Of a DNA stretch of 64,000 bases, positions 1-8,701 are shown one piece after another. The stretch lies in NCBI GenBank assembly GCA_024235795.1, contig JACKLR010000003.1:248001-312000 (forward strand). Direction: 5' to 3'. Below the pieces are notes generated by a model that was not told the origin of the DNA, did no database searches, and was given only the letters and a program-made list of their open reading frames with translations. Source of the DNA: Burkholderiales bacterium. Its GTDB lineage: Bacteria; Pseudomonadota; Gammaproteobacteria; Burkholderiales; Nitrosomonadaceae. Each line of letters begins with the position of its first letter. Position 1 is the stretch's first letter. A program made the position numbers and the translations under genes.

Positions 1-1335
1 GGCGACTACGCGAATTTTATCGCCGCGTTTGAGCGGCACACTGGTTTGCGCTTCCCACCGCTCGCCATGGATTCTGACCCAGCCCTGTTGCGTAAAATCG
101 TCCAGCGCTTCACCGGCACTCTGAACCATCTGCTCCATGCCGCTGACGACAGGACGCTGCCGCGCCTTGATCGCCATGCCTAAAACCAGCAGGAAAAAAG
201 CGGCCGATAACAACGCAAATGTCACGATCAGCGGGATCGATACACCATAGCCGGGGACGCCGGTATCCAGCAACATAACGGAGCCGATGACAAACGCAAT
301 CATGCCGCCGATACCCAGTGCACCGAAACTGGGAACGAATACCTCGGCCAGCATAAAGGCGATGCCAAACAGCAACAAAGCCAGCCCTGCGTAGTTAATG
401 GGCAGCACCTGGAAGGCAAACAAGGCCAGCACCAGACACACGGCACCGACGACACCCGGGAAGATCATCCCCGGATTGGAAAATTCAAAAATCAGCGCAT
501 AAATGCCAAACAGCATCAGAATATACGCGATATTCGGGTCGGTAATAATTGCCAGTAAACGTGTACGCCAGTCGGGCTCGAAATGCTCAATCGAAATCTG
601 CTGGGTCGACAATGTCAGCTCGTTACCCAGCACGTTGACGGTACGGCCGTCGATTTGGGTGAGCAGATCCGGAATGCTGGTTGCGATCAGGTCAATCACG
701 CCATGTTCCAATGCCTCTTCCGCCGTCAGGCTGGCCGCTTCACGCACGGCCTTTTCAGCCCATTCGGCATTACGGCCGCGCATCTGAGCAAGCCCGCGAA
801 TATACGCAACCGCATCGTTGACGATTTTATTCGTCATGGGGTCTTGCGATGCATTATCAGTACCGCCATCTTTTTCCTGAAACTGATCCAGCGTATCTTT
901 ACCCGGCGTACTGGGCAGTCCACCGATTTGCACCGGCGTTGCCGCGCCAAGATTGGTTGCGGGCGCCATGGCGGCGATATGACTGGCGTAGAGAATATAA
1001 GTCCCGGCGCTCGCAGCCCGTGCACCGCTTGGAGAAACAAAGCCGACGACGGGTACCGGCGAGGCGATAATATCGCGGATGATTTCCCGCATCGAGGCAT
1101 CGAGCCCGCCGGGCGTATCCATTTGCAGAATAATGACTGCGCTGTTCTGCTCGATCGCCTTACCAAAACCGCGCTGCAAGTAATCATGTGTGGCCGGACC
1201 AATGGCGCCATCAATATTCATCCACAACGCCTGCTTGGGGCTTTGCGCATGCAGCGACAGCGGCCAGCAAAAAACGATCAGAAAAATAATGCTGTAACTG
1301 ATTTTTGAATACCACATCGTTGAATCAATCCGCAT
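1..1335 (-). CDS. NfeD-type membrane serine protease (ClpP class), C-terminus cut by window
   Basis: Long-form NfeD protein, thought to cleave membrane proteins (stomatin partners are common) at the inner membrane. The reading frame is open from ATG at 1335 to the window edge (445 codons seen). An N-terminal signal/TM segment is followed by a ClpP-like domain with the motif GARAASAG (candidate catalytic Ser) and a downstream Lys in MTNKIVND. Several hydrophobic segments follow, then the start of the soluble NfeD OB-fold domain (ending around RGDKIRVVA). An internal ATG at 1317 is an alternative start. The stomatin partner, if present, would be downstream, outside the window. Family assignment is strong; the substrate is unknown. 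Confidence 0.85.
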   Translation of the reverse strand, partial: MRIDSTMWYSKISYSIIFLIVFCWPLSLHAQSPKQALWMNIDGAIGPATHDYLQRGFGKAIEQNSAVIILQMDTPGGLDASMREIIRDIIASPVPVVGFVSPSGARAASAGTYILYASHIAAMAPATNLGAATPVQIGGLPSTPGKDTLDQFQEKDGGTDNASQDPMTNKIVNDAVAYIRGLAQMRGRNAEWAEKAVREAASLTAEEALEHGVIDLIATSIPDLLTQIDGRTVNVLGNELTLSTQQISIEHFEPDWRTRLLAIITDPNIAYILMLFGIYALIFEFSNPGMIFPGVVGAVCLVLALFAFQVLPINYAGLALLLFGIAFMLAEVFVPSFGALGIGGMIAFVIGSVMLLDTGVPGYGVSIPLIVTFALLSAAFFLLVLGMAIKARQRPVVSGMEQMVQSAGEALDDFTQQGWVRIHGERWEAQTSVPLKRGDKIRVVA

Positions 1336-1388
1336 CGATAAGCTCCGCAAAACTAAATACTTTAAGTACCCTAAACACCTTAAGCAAC

Positions 1389-2009
1389 TTAAGCACCTGA
1401 AGTTTGTTGAGTTAACCATGATGTCCGCACCTGATCCCGATTTAACGCCAGCCACTGTAAGGCAATAATAGCACTCGCCGAATTGATTTTCCCTGATTTC
1501 AAATACTGCAACGCAGTATCCAGGGAAACGACGTGCACTTTGATATCCTCCCCTTCATCCTTTACGCCATGCACACCGCCGGCATGCGTCGCATCCACAC
1601 GGCCACAAAATAACGCGACGCGTTCGGTCATGCCGCCGGGACTGACCTGATAATCATATAATGGAATCAAGTCGTCAATGATGCAGTCCGCTTCTTCCAC
1701 ACTTTCACGTCTGACCACATCTTCAACGCTCTCGTCATCTTCAATAACACCAGCGACAATTTCCAGCAGCCACGGCCCACCTGGCGCATCCATGGCGCCG
1801 ACACGGAACTGCTCAATCAGAATCACTTCATCCCTGGCCGGATCATAGGGCAAGACCGCCGCTGCATGACCGCGCTCAAATAATTCGCGCACAATCGGAT
1901 GACCCCACTCACCGCTAAATAGGCGGTGACGCAGACGGTAACGCTCTATGCGAAAAAAACCCTGATAACAAATCGTTTTTTCAAAGACTTCCACATCTCT
2001 ATCCACCAT
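1389..2009 (-). CDS. nudF: NUDIX hydrolase, ADP-ribose pyrophosphatase type
   Basis: A 206-residue NUDIX protein that probably hydrolyses ADP-ribose to AMP and ribose 5-phosphate. The Nudix box is intact: a Gly in AGVIEDDE, then the REsvEEAD helix with the metal-binding Glu residues. The N-terminal part (VEVFEKTICYQGFFRIERYRL) and the central DEVILIEQFRVGA resemble NudF/TrgB-type ADPR pyrophosphatases. The ATG at 2009 follows an AAGGA ribosome-binding site. It lies downstream of, and in the same direction as, nothing else nearby; the NfeD-like gene follows after 53 bp and may be co-transcribed. The symbol is by family resemblance only. Confidence 0.8.
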   Translation of the reverse strand: MVDRDVEVFEKTICYQGFFRIERYRLRHRLFSGEWGHPIVRELFERGHAAAVLPYDPARDEVILIEQFRVGAMDAPGGPWLLEIVAGVIEDDESVEDVVRRESVEEADCIIDDLIPLYDYQVSPGGMTERVALFCGRVDATHAGGVHGVKDEGEDIKVHVVSLDTALQYLKSGKINSASAIIALQWLALNRDQVRTSWLTQQTSGA

Positions 2010-2392
2010 TATTATTCCTTATCACTACCGGTTTACTATCGCTCAGTATAGTGGGGATGGTTTAAGTTGCAAAGCAGGATTGCGGAAAACAGTTCGGTTG
2101 ATAAATTTCTAAATCAGCAATTCGATTCATCAGTATAAAACCTGTACACCGACGATTGATTACGGTCAGGTATCAGAATACCGAAAACGCAATGGAAATT
2201 TAGCTGAATGACATTGCACATTTTTAATTCCCCTGATAGATTTAGGGTTAAAAGTCACAGGAAGAGAATTTCTGGCTTTAATTTTATCTGGCGGCTGTTC
2301 TCTTCAATAAAATTCCTTTATGATCATCCGCATAAACGCTAATTTTTTATCTTTTGCCTTTAATAAGCAATTTCCAGAATAAAAAGAATATT
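2010..2392. other. Intergenic gap between divergent genes
   Basis: About 380 bp of AT-rich DNA between the divergent NUDIX and EAL genes. It must hold both promoters, but I see no confident -35/-10 pair, operator or small gene. Confidence 0.4.
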
Positions 2393-3622
2393 ATGCATAA
2401 ACTCACCGATATCAGGATTCTGTTAGTGGATGACGACACGTTCATCCTGAAAATCTTGACCAAGATGCTTAATAATCAGGGAATAATGTCGGTAGATTCG
2501 AGTGACAACGGTTTAGATGCACTCGCCAAAATTGATCATGCTGAAACTTGCCCGGATTTGATTTTATTGGATCTCAATATGCCGAACATGGATGGAATTG
2601 AATTTGTCCGCCATCTGGTTGAACGCGAGTATCCGGGAAGCCTTGTTCTGGTCAGCGGCGAAGACGAACGCATGTTAAAAACCGCAGAAAAGCTGGTGCA
2701 TGCGCATCAGATACCGATGCTGGGTTATTTGCATAAACCGGTCAGCCCCGATAAACTGGCTGAAATCATCAAAAAATGGACGCCACCCGAAAAAAAACTG
2801 CGTCAGCAATCCGAGAAAAAAATCTATAACGAGCAAACGCTGCAGTCGGCAATTTCAAACCGTGAATTGGTCAATTTTTACCAACCCAAGGTCGCGGTGG
2901 CAACAGGCAAGGTAATTGGCGTTGAAACGCTGGTACGCTGGCATCACCCCACCGATGGACTGATCATGCCAGATCAGTTTATCAGCATTGCCGAAAAGCA
3001 CGGCCTGATCAACGATCTAACCTGCCTTGTGCTGGAGCAGGCATTGGCGCAGGCCAGAGTATGGCATGAAAACGGTATCGTGCTGCGGGTGGCGATTAAT
3101 GTTTCAATGGACAACCTGACATCCCTTAATTTTCAGGACCTTGTAGTAAATCTTGCCGTTGAAAACGGGCTGTCGCCGCAAAATATTGTACTTGAAGTAA
3201 CAGAAAGCCAGTTAATGGGTGCCGATACGCGTGTGCCACTCGAGATTCTGACCCGGTTGCGCCTTAAACGATTTCATTTGTCGATCGATGATTTTGGTAC
3301 CGGACATTCTTCAATGGCACAATTACGCGATATCCCTTTTGACGAGCTCAAAATCGACCAGGGTTTTGTACATCGCGCCTGGGCTGACGAAACTTTGCGC
3401 GCCATGTACGACGCAAGCCTCTCCATGGCTAAACAACTGGGCATGGAAGTCGTGGCTGAAGGTGTAGCGGACGAGGAAGACTGGAAGTTTTTGCGTCAAA
3501 CAGGATGCGACTTTGCACAGGGCAATTTCATTTCAAAACCGCTTCAGGCTGCCGATTTTGCACAATGGATGGAAGAATGGAATAAACGGGTTCAGAGTGG
3601 ACTGATAGCTGATTTGGCTTAA
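2393..3622 (+). CDS. Response regulator with c-di-GMP phosphodiesterase (EAL) domain
   Basis: A cytoplasmic two-domain signalling protein of 409 residues. Residues ~5-125 form a receiver: acidic pair in LVDDD, phospho-acceptor Asp in LILLDLNMP, Lys in LHKP. Residues ~150-400 form an EAL phosphodiesterase that would degrade c-di-GMP. The signature is ETLVRW rather than EALVRW, but the other motifs look intact (NVS, LEVTES, DDFGTG, LKID, VVAEG, AQGNF), so activity is likely. ATG 2393 is preferred over a TTG at 2354 because the receiver fold begins directly after it. No partner kinase lies adjacent. Confidence 0.88.
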   Translation: MHKLTDIRILLVDDDTFILKILTKMLNNQGIMSVDSSDNGLDALAKIDHAETCPDLILLDLNMPNMDGIEFVRHLVEREYPGSLVLVSGEDERMLKTAEKLVHAHQIPMLGYLHKPVSPDKLAEIIKKWTPPEKKLRQQSEKKIYNEQTLQSAISNRELVNFYQPKVAVATGKVIGVETLVRWHHPTDGLIMPDQFISIAEKHGLINDLTCLVLEQALAQARVWHENGIVLRVAINVSMDNLTSLNFQDLVVNLAVENGLSPQNIVLEVTESQLMGADTRVPLEILTRLRLKRFHLSIDDFGTGHSSMAQLRDIPFDELKIDQGFVHRAWADETLRAMYDASLSMAKQLGMEVVAEGVADEEDWKFLRQTGCDFAQGNFISKPLQAADFAQWMEEWNKRVQSGLIADLA

Positions 3623-3639
3623 ACAGGGGGCATTGAAAA

Positions 3640-3765
3640 AACCATTTATTCTGCCGCTAAGGTGTTAAAAGCAGGTCGGAATGCTCATTTATTATGTATA
3701 AACATCGCTTTATCACCTGTTTTTGCCTGGTATGGACCGCCTCGAAAACGTTTTCAACAGCCCAA
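3640..3765. repeat. Copy of a degenerate dispersed intergenic repeat
   Basis: A non-coding stretch with words shared with 16237-16310: GTTAAAA.CAGG followed by ATGCTCATTTA. The reverse complement of its far end (GGCTGTTGAAAACG) resembles GGCCGTTGAAAAAC in the other copy. The copy here looks folded or internally inverted. No coding potential is seen. Confidence 0.4.
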
Positions 3766-3826
3766 TTGCGCGTAAAAATGCTTCAGTGACTGAAACAACA
3801 CAATCCTTTACATCAGAAAAACAATA

Positions 3827-4732
3827 ATGAGAAATTTGGGTTTTCATTCCATTCGTTTCTTTTTTTTCACGCTCTTTGGTTTTTCGGCTTTCATTGCATG
3901 CGCTGAGGCAATCAATTTAAATGATAAAAGCTTTGGCATAGGCGCTTTGGGATACATCGAACCACGCTCCCGGGTAATTCAGGTTTCTCACAACGCAGGT
4001 CCGGAAGGCGCCAGGGTGGAGCAATTATTTTTTCATGAATCGGATCATGTCGAGTCAGGCGACAGACTGGCTGTCCTTTCCGATTACAAAAAGAAATCAG
4101 CCGAAGTTGAAGCTGCAAAAACACGCATCAAGGCGCTGGAAGCGCAGTTAGCGTCCGAGAGAGTCAATCTGACCTTCAATCAAAAGGAATACCGGCGATA
4201 CGAATCATTGTCACAACAATCGTTAGCTTCTGTATCACACGCTGAAACCAAACATCTGGCATTCAAACAATCGCAGCTGAATGTGCAACGTTTACTGGCG
4301 GATATTGAAAACGCCAAATCCCAATTGCTTATCTCCGAAGCAGAATTCGAAAATACAGTTATTTCGGCACCGATAACTGGCACTGTTTTAAAAATCATGA
4401 CTCGGCCTGGTGAAAGAATCAAAGATCATGGTTTACTCGAAATGGCGGATTTAACGCAACTGGATATTGTCGCTGAAGTTTATGAATCGGATTTGCCCAA
4501 AATCAAGGTTGGGCAGAATGCGCGTATCAATGCCATCGGTTTTGAACGGATTTATACCGCTAAAGTCAGAGAACTGGGGTTTCAGGTTAAAAAAAATGAC
4601 TTAAATGATACCGATCCATTGGCGGACAGGGATAACCGTATTGTTGAAGTTCGCTTAACGCTGGAGCCTGATGCAGTCAAAGACCTGCGGCACCAGATTT
4701 TCCGACAAGTGCGCGTACAAATTGAACAGTGA
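3827..4732 (+). CDS. Periplasmic membrane-fusion protein of DevBCA-type ABC exporter
   Basis: HlyD/DevB-family adaptor of 301 residues that would link the inner-membrane ABC exporter encoded downstream to an outer-membrane channel. It has an N-terminal hydrophobic segment (about residues 8-27), a biotinyl-lipoyl half (ARVEQLFFHESDHVESGDRL), a central coiled coil (about 85-165, rich in A/E/K/L) and the second lipoyl half (VISAPITGTVLKIMTRPGE). Its stop overlaps the permease start (GTGA). No TolC-like gene is adjacent. Substrate unknown; cyanobacterial DevBCA exports glycolipids, but function should not be transferred from that. Confidence 0.8.
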   Translation: MRNLGFHSIRFFFFTLFGFSAFIACAEAINLNDKSFGIGALGYIEPRSRVIQVSHNAGPEGARVEQLFFHESDHVESGDRLAVLSDYKKKSAEVEAAKTRIKALEAQLASERVNLTFNQKEYRRYESLSQQSLASVSHAETKHLAFKQSQLNVQRLLADIENAKSQLLISEAEFENTVISAPITGTVLKIMTRPGERIKDHGLLEMADLTQLDIVAEVYESDLPKIKVGQNARINAIGFERIYTAKVRELGFQVKKNDLNDTDPLADRDNRIVEVRLTLEPDAVKDLRHQIFRQVRVQIEQ

Positions 4733-5898
4733 ACATTTTTGACACTTGGTATTTTCCAGCACGTCTGGCCTGGCGGCAGCTGATCCATGACAGACCTAAA
4801 TTGATTGCGGCAATCAGCGGTGTTCTCTTTGCTTGCGTTCTGGTTTTTATGCAATTGGGTTTCAAAGATTCGCTTTATGCCAGCGCGGCTTCCATGCCGC
4901 TGAAACTCGACGGCGATTTATTCCTGGTGCATCAACAAAGCGAAGCCATGTGGCGGCCCGCCCAGTTTAAACGCAGCGAACTCATGCGCGCGCTCGGACA
5001 CCCCGCTGTTGCTGAAGTCATTCCCTTGTATTTATCGCTGGCAACATTCAAGGCAATGGACACCCAGGTTAAACGAACGCTGATGGTCTACGGCTTTGAT
5101 CCAGATACAGATTTGCTTGACGTTGAAGCCATAAAAGAACTGAAACATGCACTGCGGCTCAAAGATACTGTCATGTTTGACGAATATTCCCGTCCTGAAT
5201 TCGGACCGGTTGGCGAATTGCTGGCATCCGGACAAAACAGAACTGAAGTCAATGACTATAAAGTGACCATTCTCGGCGTATTTCAGTTGGGAATCTCATT
5301 TGCCGCAGATGGCAATATTGTGACCAGCGACCTGAACTTTCTTCGAATTTTTCCAAACAGAAGTATTCATGATATCGATGTCGGCATCATTCGATTGCAT
5401 CCAGACACGTCCATTCAGCAGACAAAAATTGAACTGCGCAAACTACTCAATGATTTTGTGAAAATTTATACCTATGAAGAAATTCTTGAGCATGAATTGC
5501 TTTACTGGGAGAATGCAGCACCGATCGGTTTTATTTTCAACTTTGGCACCATCATGGGGCTTATCGTTGGCATGGTCATTGTTTACCAGATCCTGTTTAC
5601 CGAAATCACCAACTACCGTTTTGAATTTGCCACACTGAAAGCCATGGGTTACCAGCATCATTACTTCGTTCGCATGGTATTCGCGTCTGCATTCATTCTG
5701 GCTGTATTGGGATTTGTTCCCGGATTTTTGCTCTCGAACAGTTTGTATTATCTGGCCGAATCACAGATATTTATTCCGATGCCGATGACAGTCGGTAAAA
5801 TTGTTACGGTTTTTGTTTTTATCCTGTTCATGTGCGCCATTGCCGGCCTACTCGCGATAAATCGGCTCAAATCGGCCAATCCGGCCGACATGTTCTGA
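4729..5898 (+). CDS. ABC exporter permease, DevC/FtsX-like
   Basis: A 389-residue inner-membrane permease of the MacB/FtsX fold: one N-terminal TM helix (~residues 22-42), a large periplasmic domain (~45-265), then three TM helices (~270-385) ending in NRLKSANPADMF. The GTG start at 4729 overlaps the upstream stop by four bases, and the ATPase gene starts five bases after its stop, so the three genes form a tight operon. With the adaptor and ATPase it makes a complete DevBCA-type exporter. Substrate unknown. Confidence 0.82.
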   Translation: MNIFDTWYFPARLAWRQLIHDRPKLIAAISGVLFACVLVFMQLGFKDSLYASAASMPLKLDGDLFLVHQQSEAMWRPAQFKRSELMRALGHPAVAEVIPLYLSLATFKAMDTQVKRTLMVYGFDPDTDLLDVEAIKELKHALRLKDTVMFDEYSRPEFGPVGELLASGQNRTEVNDYKVTILGVFQLGISFAADGNIVTSDLNFLRIFPNRSIHDIDVGIIRLHPDTSIQQTKIELRKLLNDFVKIYTYEEILEHELLYWENAAPIGFIFNFGTIMGLIVGMVIVYQILFTEITNYRFEFATLKAMGYQHHYFVRMVFASAFILAVLGFVPGFLLSNSLYYLAESQIFIPMPMTVGKIVTVFVFILFMCAIAGLLAINRLKSANPADMF

Positions 5899-5903
5899 AC
5901 CCG

Positions 5904-6575
5904 ATGGTCATTGAGGTCAACAATCTTAATTTCAGTTTTGGCAGCGGTACATTGACGCAACCTGTTTTAAAAGGCGTCAATATCACGATTCAGAAAGGTG
6001 AAATCGTGCTCATAACCGGCCCATCGGGTTCAGGGAAAACAACATTGCTCACTATTATCGGCGGCCTGCGACAAGCCATGAATGGCAGTGTAAGGGTGCT
6101 GGACAAACAGCTCGTCAACAGCACTGAACAGGATAAAGTCAAAATCCGCCGTCAGACCGGGTATATTTTTCAGCAACATAATCTGCTCAAGTCACTCACG
6201 GCATTGCAGAATGTCTGTATGACATTGGAGATGTATCATGATTTGACCGAATACGAACGGCAATACCGGGCGCAAAAAATACTGGCAGCAGTTGGACTCG
6301 AAGACCGGTTTCATTACTTTCCCGAAGCACTTTCCGGCGGCCAGCGGCAACGTGTTTCAATTGCCCGGGCACTAGTCGGAAAACCCAAAATTATTTTAGC
6401 CGATGAACCAACCGCCTCTCTTGACAGGCAAAGCGGTCATGAAGCCGTCGAAATCCTGAAGCAGCTCGCCAAGGAGTCAAAAACGACGATACTACTTGTC
6501 ACCCATGACTATCGCATTCTTGATGTAGCCGATCGCGTTGTTGAACTGGAGGATGGCGTGATTAAAACTGTTTAA
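5904..6575 (+). CDS. ABC exporter ATPase, DevA/LolD-like
   Basis: A 223-residue ATPase powering the exporter. It has Walker A GPSGSGKTT, Q-loop FQQHN, signature LSGGQRQRVS, Walker B IILADEPTASLD and the switch His in LLVTHDYR, all intact. ATG 5904 is chosen because it lies five bases after the permease stop and starts directly with the conserved MVIEVNNLNFSFG strand; an upstream start would overlap the permease in another frame. It belongs to the LolD/MacB/DevA subfamily, which works with FtsX-like permeases. Confidence 0.88.
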   Translation: MVIEVNNLNFSFGSGTLTQPVLKGVNITIQKGEIVLITGPSGSGKTTLLTIIGGLRQAMNGSVRVLDKQLVNSTEQDKVKIRRQTGYIFQQHNLLKSLTALQNVCMTLEMYHDLTEYERQYRAQKILAAVGLEDRFHYFPEALSGGQRQRVSIARALVGKPKIILADEPTASLDRQSGHEAVEILKQLAKESKTTILLVTHDYRILDVADRVVELEDGVIKTV

Positions 6576-6723
6576 TGACGTACGAAAATTGCACGACTGG
6601 ATTAAAGCCTGAAATGATTTAAAAAAATCTATCCATCTTGTTAAAAATTGTTTTCTAATCCAATCTTTGGCAGCGACGAGAATAGATCATAAAAATGACA
6701 AAAAATACTTAAACGATAAAAAA

Positions 6724-6737
6724 TTGACGTAGATCAA
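6724..6737. promoter_or_regulatory. FNR/CRP-like box upstream of the small lipoprotein gene
   Basis: TTGACGTAGATCAA fits the FNR-type dyad TTGAY-N4-ATCAA. It lies about 113 bp before the ATG at 6850 in an AT-rich intergenic region. A TTGACA hexamer at 6765-6770 could be a -35 element, with only a weak -10 (GTTAAT) 18 bp on. Regulation by oxygen or redox state is an inference from the motif alone. Confidence 0.4.
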
Positions 6738-6849
6738 GAAACAAAAAAAACATTACGGGCAACATTGACATTAATGCATTTTTTAATTGTTAATCAATGA
6801 TGCATGTTATAAATAATTATAAATAAACTTGTTAAAGGGACTGAATAAT

Positions 6850-6993
6850 ATGAAATTTACTACAGTGTTAATTATTCTACTGTCTACATTTGCTTTAATG
6901 GCATGTTCGCCTTCAGCACCTGATTCTCCGGATCCGGATGCTTATGGTCAAACCATCAAACCTGATCATAATGTACCGACAGAGCATCAGTAA
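6850..6993 (+). CDS. Small predicted lipoprotein (47 aa)
   Basis: A short ORF beginning MKFTTVLIILLSTFALMACS: a positive start, a hydrophobic core and lipobox LMAC with the lipidated Cys at residue 19. The mature part is only about 29 residues, Pro/Asp-rich (SPSAPDSPDPDAYGQ). An AAAGGGA ribosome-binding site precedes the ATG at suitable spacing, and an FNR-like box lies upstream. Similar tiny entericidin-like or LptM-like lipoproteins exist, but this one is not recognised. Function unknown. Confidence 0.65.
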   Translation: MKFTTVLIILLSTFALMACSPSAPDSPDPDAYGQTIKPDHNVPTEHQ

Positions 6994-7081
6994 TTGACAG
7001 GCAGTTTGGCATACTGATTGCATGGTTAACGTGCTTTCAGTAGCCGTATCCGGGTCCGGCATTCGGGTCCGGTTATCCACC

Positions 7082-7128
7082 AAAAGAGACAATAATTACT
7101 GCCACTTACCAAGGTGTTATCTCTTTTT
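7082..7128 (+). terminator. Possible long-loop terminator after the small lipoprotein gene
   Basis: AAAAGAGA (7082-7089) pairs with TCTCTTTT (7120-7127), followed by Ts; the loop is about 30 nt with a weak inner CAC/GTG pairing. Weak evidence. The rest of 6994-7296 shows no gene or other clear signal. Confidence 0.3.
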
Positions 7129-7296
7129 CTCTCTGCATAATTTGCTGTGCAGAAACTTCCCGCTCTATTAACGACAATCTAAGAAACACTTCCCCATTTA
7201 AGGGTTCAATTTTTCTATATATCAGGAATTTCTCCAAGATGTTATGATTCCTTGTTTGAAAGGCTGTCAATTCAGGTAAAAAAGTAAAAAACAGAA

Positions 7297-7794
7297 ATGC
7301 CTGAAATTCTGCCGCTTACAAAATCTGATGCTGCTCCAATTTCATCGCTGGCCAGAGAAATCTGGTTGCGGCAATATGAAGGTATGCTCTCGATTGCGCA
7401 AATCGAATACATGCTGACGCAGCGCTACTGTCCAATGATCATTCATTCACAACTGAGTGACAAGCGTATATGGTGGAAAAAACTGGTGCTGGATCATTCT
7501 ATAATCGGCTTTTCTTGCTGCCTGCGTACCAAAGAGCCAACCGAATTGAAAATTGACAAACTGTATATCCATCACGATCATCATCGCAAGGGCTACGGCA
7601 AGATACTTGTGGGCGATGCGATAAAAACCATGCGGGCGATTAAGTGCAGCAAGTTGATTCTTACCGTCAATAAACAAAACCATACAGCTATTCAGGCGTA
7701 TCAACGCTATGGCTTCGAAATTATTGGTGATAGCGTAGTCGATATTGGCGGCGGTTTCTTCATGAATGATTACTTGATGGCAATGTCATCCTGA
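7297..7794 (+). CDS. GNAT-family N-acetyltransferase
   Basis: A 165-residue single-domain GNAT protein that transfers an acetyl group from acetyl-CoA to an unknown acceptor. The acetyl-CoA binding motif A is visible as YIHHDHHRKGYGKILVGDA (pattern Q/R-x-x-G-x-G/A, here RKGYGK), followed by LTVNKQNHTAIQAYQRYGF (motif B, where a Tyr commonly acts as general acid). It ends 33 bp before dapF on the same strand and may share a transcript with it. The substrate cannot be predicted. Confidence 0.8.
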   Translation: MPEILPLTKSDAAPISSLAREIWLRQYEGMLSIAQIEYMLTQRYCPMIIHSQLSDKRIWWKKLVLDHSIIGFSCCLRTKEPTELKIDKLYIHHDHHRKGYGKILVGDAIKTMRAIKCSKLILTVNKQNHTAIQAYQRYGFEIIGDSVVDIGGGFFMNDYLMAMSS

Positions 7795-7827
7795 TTTGCC
7801 TTTATTTGCTTTAACAGTTCGTTTTAA

Positions 7828-8655
7828 ATGAAAATTAAATTTACCAAAATGCACGGGCTTGGCAATGATTTCGTGGTTATTGACTGCATTAACCAGTCTG
7901 TTTCGCTGAACCGGGAACAATGCCGTTTTATCGCAGACCGTCATTTCGGTATTGGCTGCGACCAGATTCTGCTCGTAGAAAAAGCATCCGGCGATGCCGA
8001 TTTTTTTTATCGCATCTATAACGCCGATGGCAGCGAAGTTGAACAATGCGGAAACGGTGCGCGTTGTTTTGTACGCTACGTGCATGATCATGGTTTGACA
8101 CAGAAAAACCAGCTCAGTGTAGAAACACACGGCGGCCTGATAACGCCAACGCTACAAAAAAACGGTGATGTAACGGTAGACATGGGCATACCTGAATTTG
8201 AGCCTGAAAAAATTCCATTTATAGCCGACCACAAGGCACAGACCTACACACTTGATGTGCAGGGAAAGTCAGTTAAAATAAGCGTATTATCAATGGGCAA
8301 TCCGCATGCAATCAATGTTGTTGAAAATATTGAACAAGCGCCGGTCTGTAGTCAAGGTGCATTAATTGAGACACATCCCCGCTTTCCCAACCGAGTGAAT
8401 GTCGGATATATGCAAGTAATGAATCGCCATCACATTCGATTACGGGTTTTTGAGCGCGGCGCCGGGGAAACACTGGCATGCGGCACCGGAGCCTGTGCTG
8501 CAGTGGTCTCAGGTATCCAACGGAATTTACTTGACAGCCCTGTTACTGTAAGCACGCGTGGCGGAGATTTATCCATCAGCTGGGAAGGAGAAAACAGGCC
8601 AGTCCTGATGACAGGTCCTGCTGTTACTGTATTTGAAGGTGAAATTGACTTGTAG
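7828..8655 (+). CDS. dapF: Diaminopimelate epimerase
   Basis: Interconverts LL- and meso-diaminopimelate for lysine and peptidoglycan synthesis in the cytoplasm. The 275-residue length is normal. The start MKIKFTKMHGLGNDFVVID is diagnostic. Both catalytic cysteines are present, in EQCGNGARC and ACGTGACA. It is the first gene of the dapF-DUF484-xerC cluster widespread in Beta- and Gammaproteobacteria; the DUF484 gene starts 46 bp downstream. Confidence 0.97.
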   Translation: MKIKFTKMHGLGNDFVVIDCINQSVSLNREQCRFIADRHFGIGCDQILLVEKASGDADFFYRIYNADGSEVEQCGNGARCFVRYVHDHGLTQKNQLSVETHGGLITPTLQKNGDVTVDMGIPEFEPEKIPFIADHKAQTYTLDVQGKSVKISVLSMGNPHAINVVENIEQAPVCSQGALIETHPRFPNRVNVGYMQVMNRHHIRLRVFERGAGETLACGTGACAAVVSGIQRNLLDSPVTVSTRGGDLSISWEGENRPVLMTGPAVTVFEGEIDL

Positions 8656-8701
8656 CACCATTTGGAAAACACTCTCTTTAGTATATGTTAACCAAGGAAA
8701 A

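Noticed and set aside
503..1308. Several plus-strand open frames opposite the first gene
   Set aside because: They are antisense to the NfeD-like gene, which has clear family motifs over the full length; the plus frames show no family resemblance.
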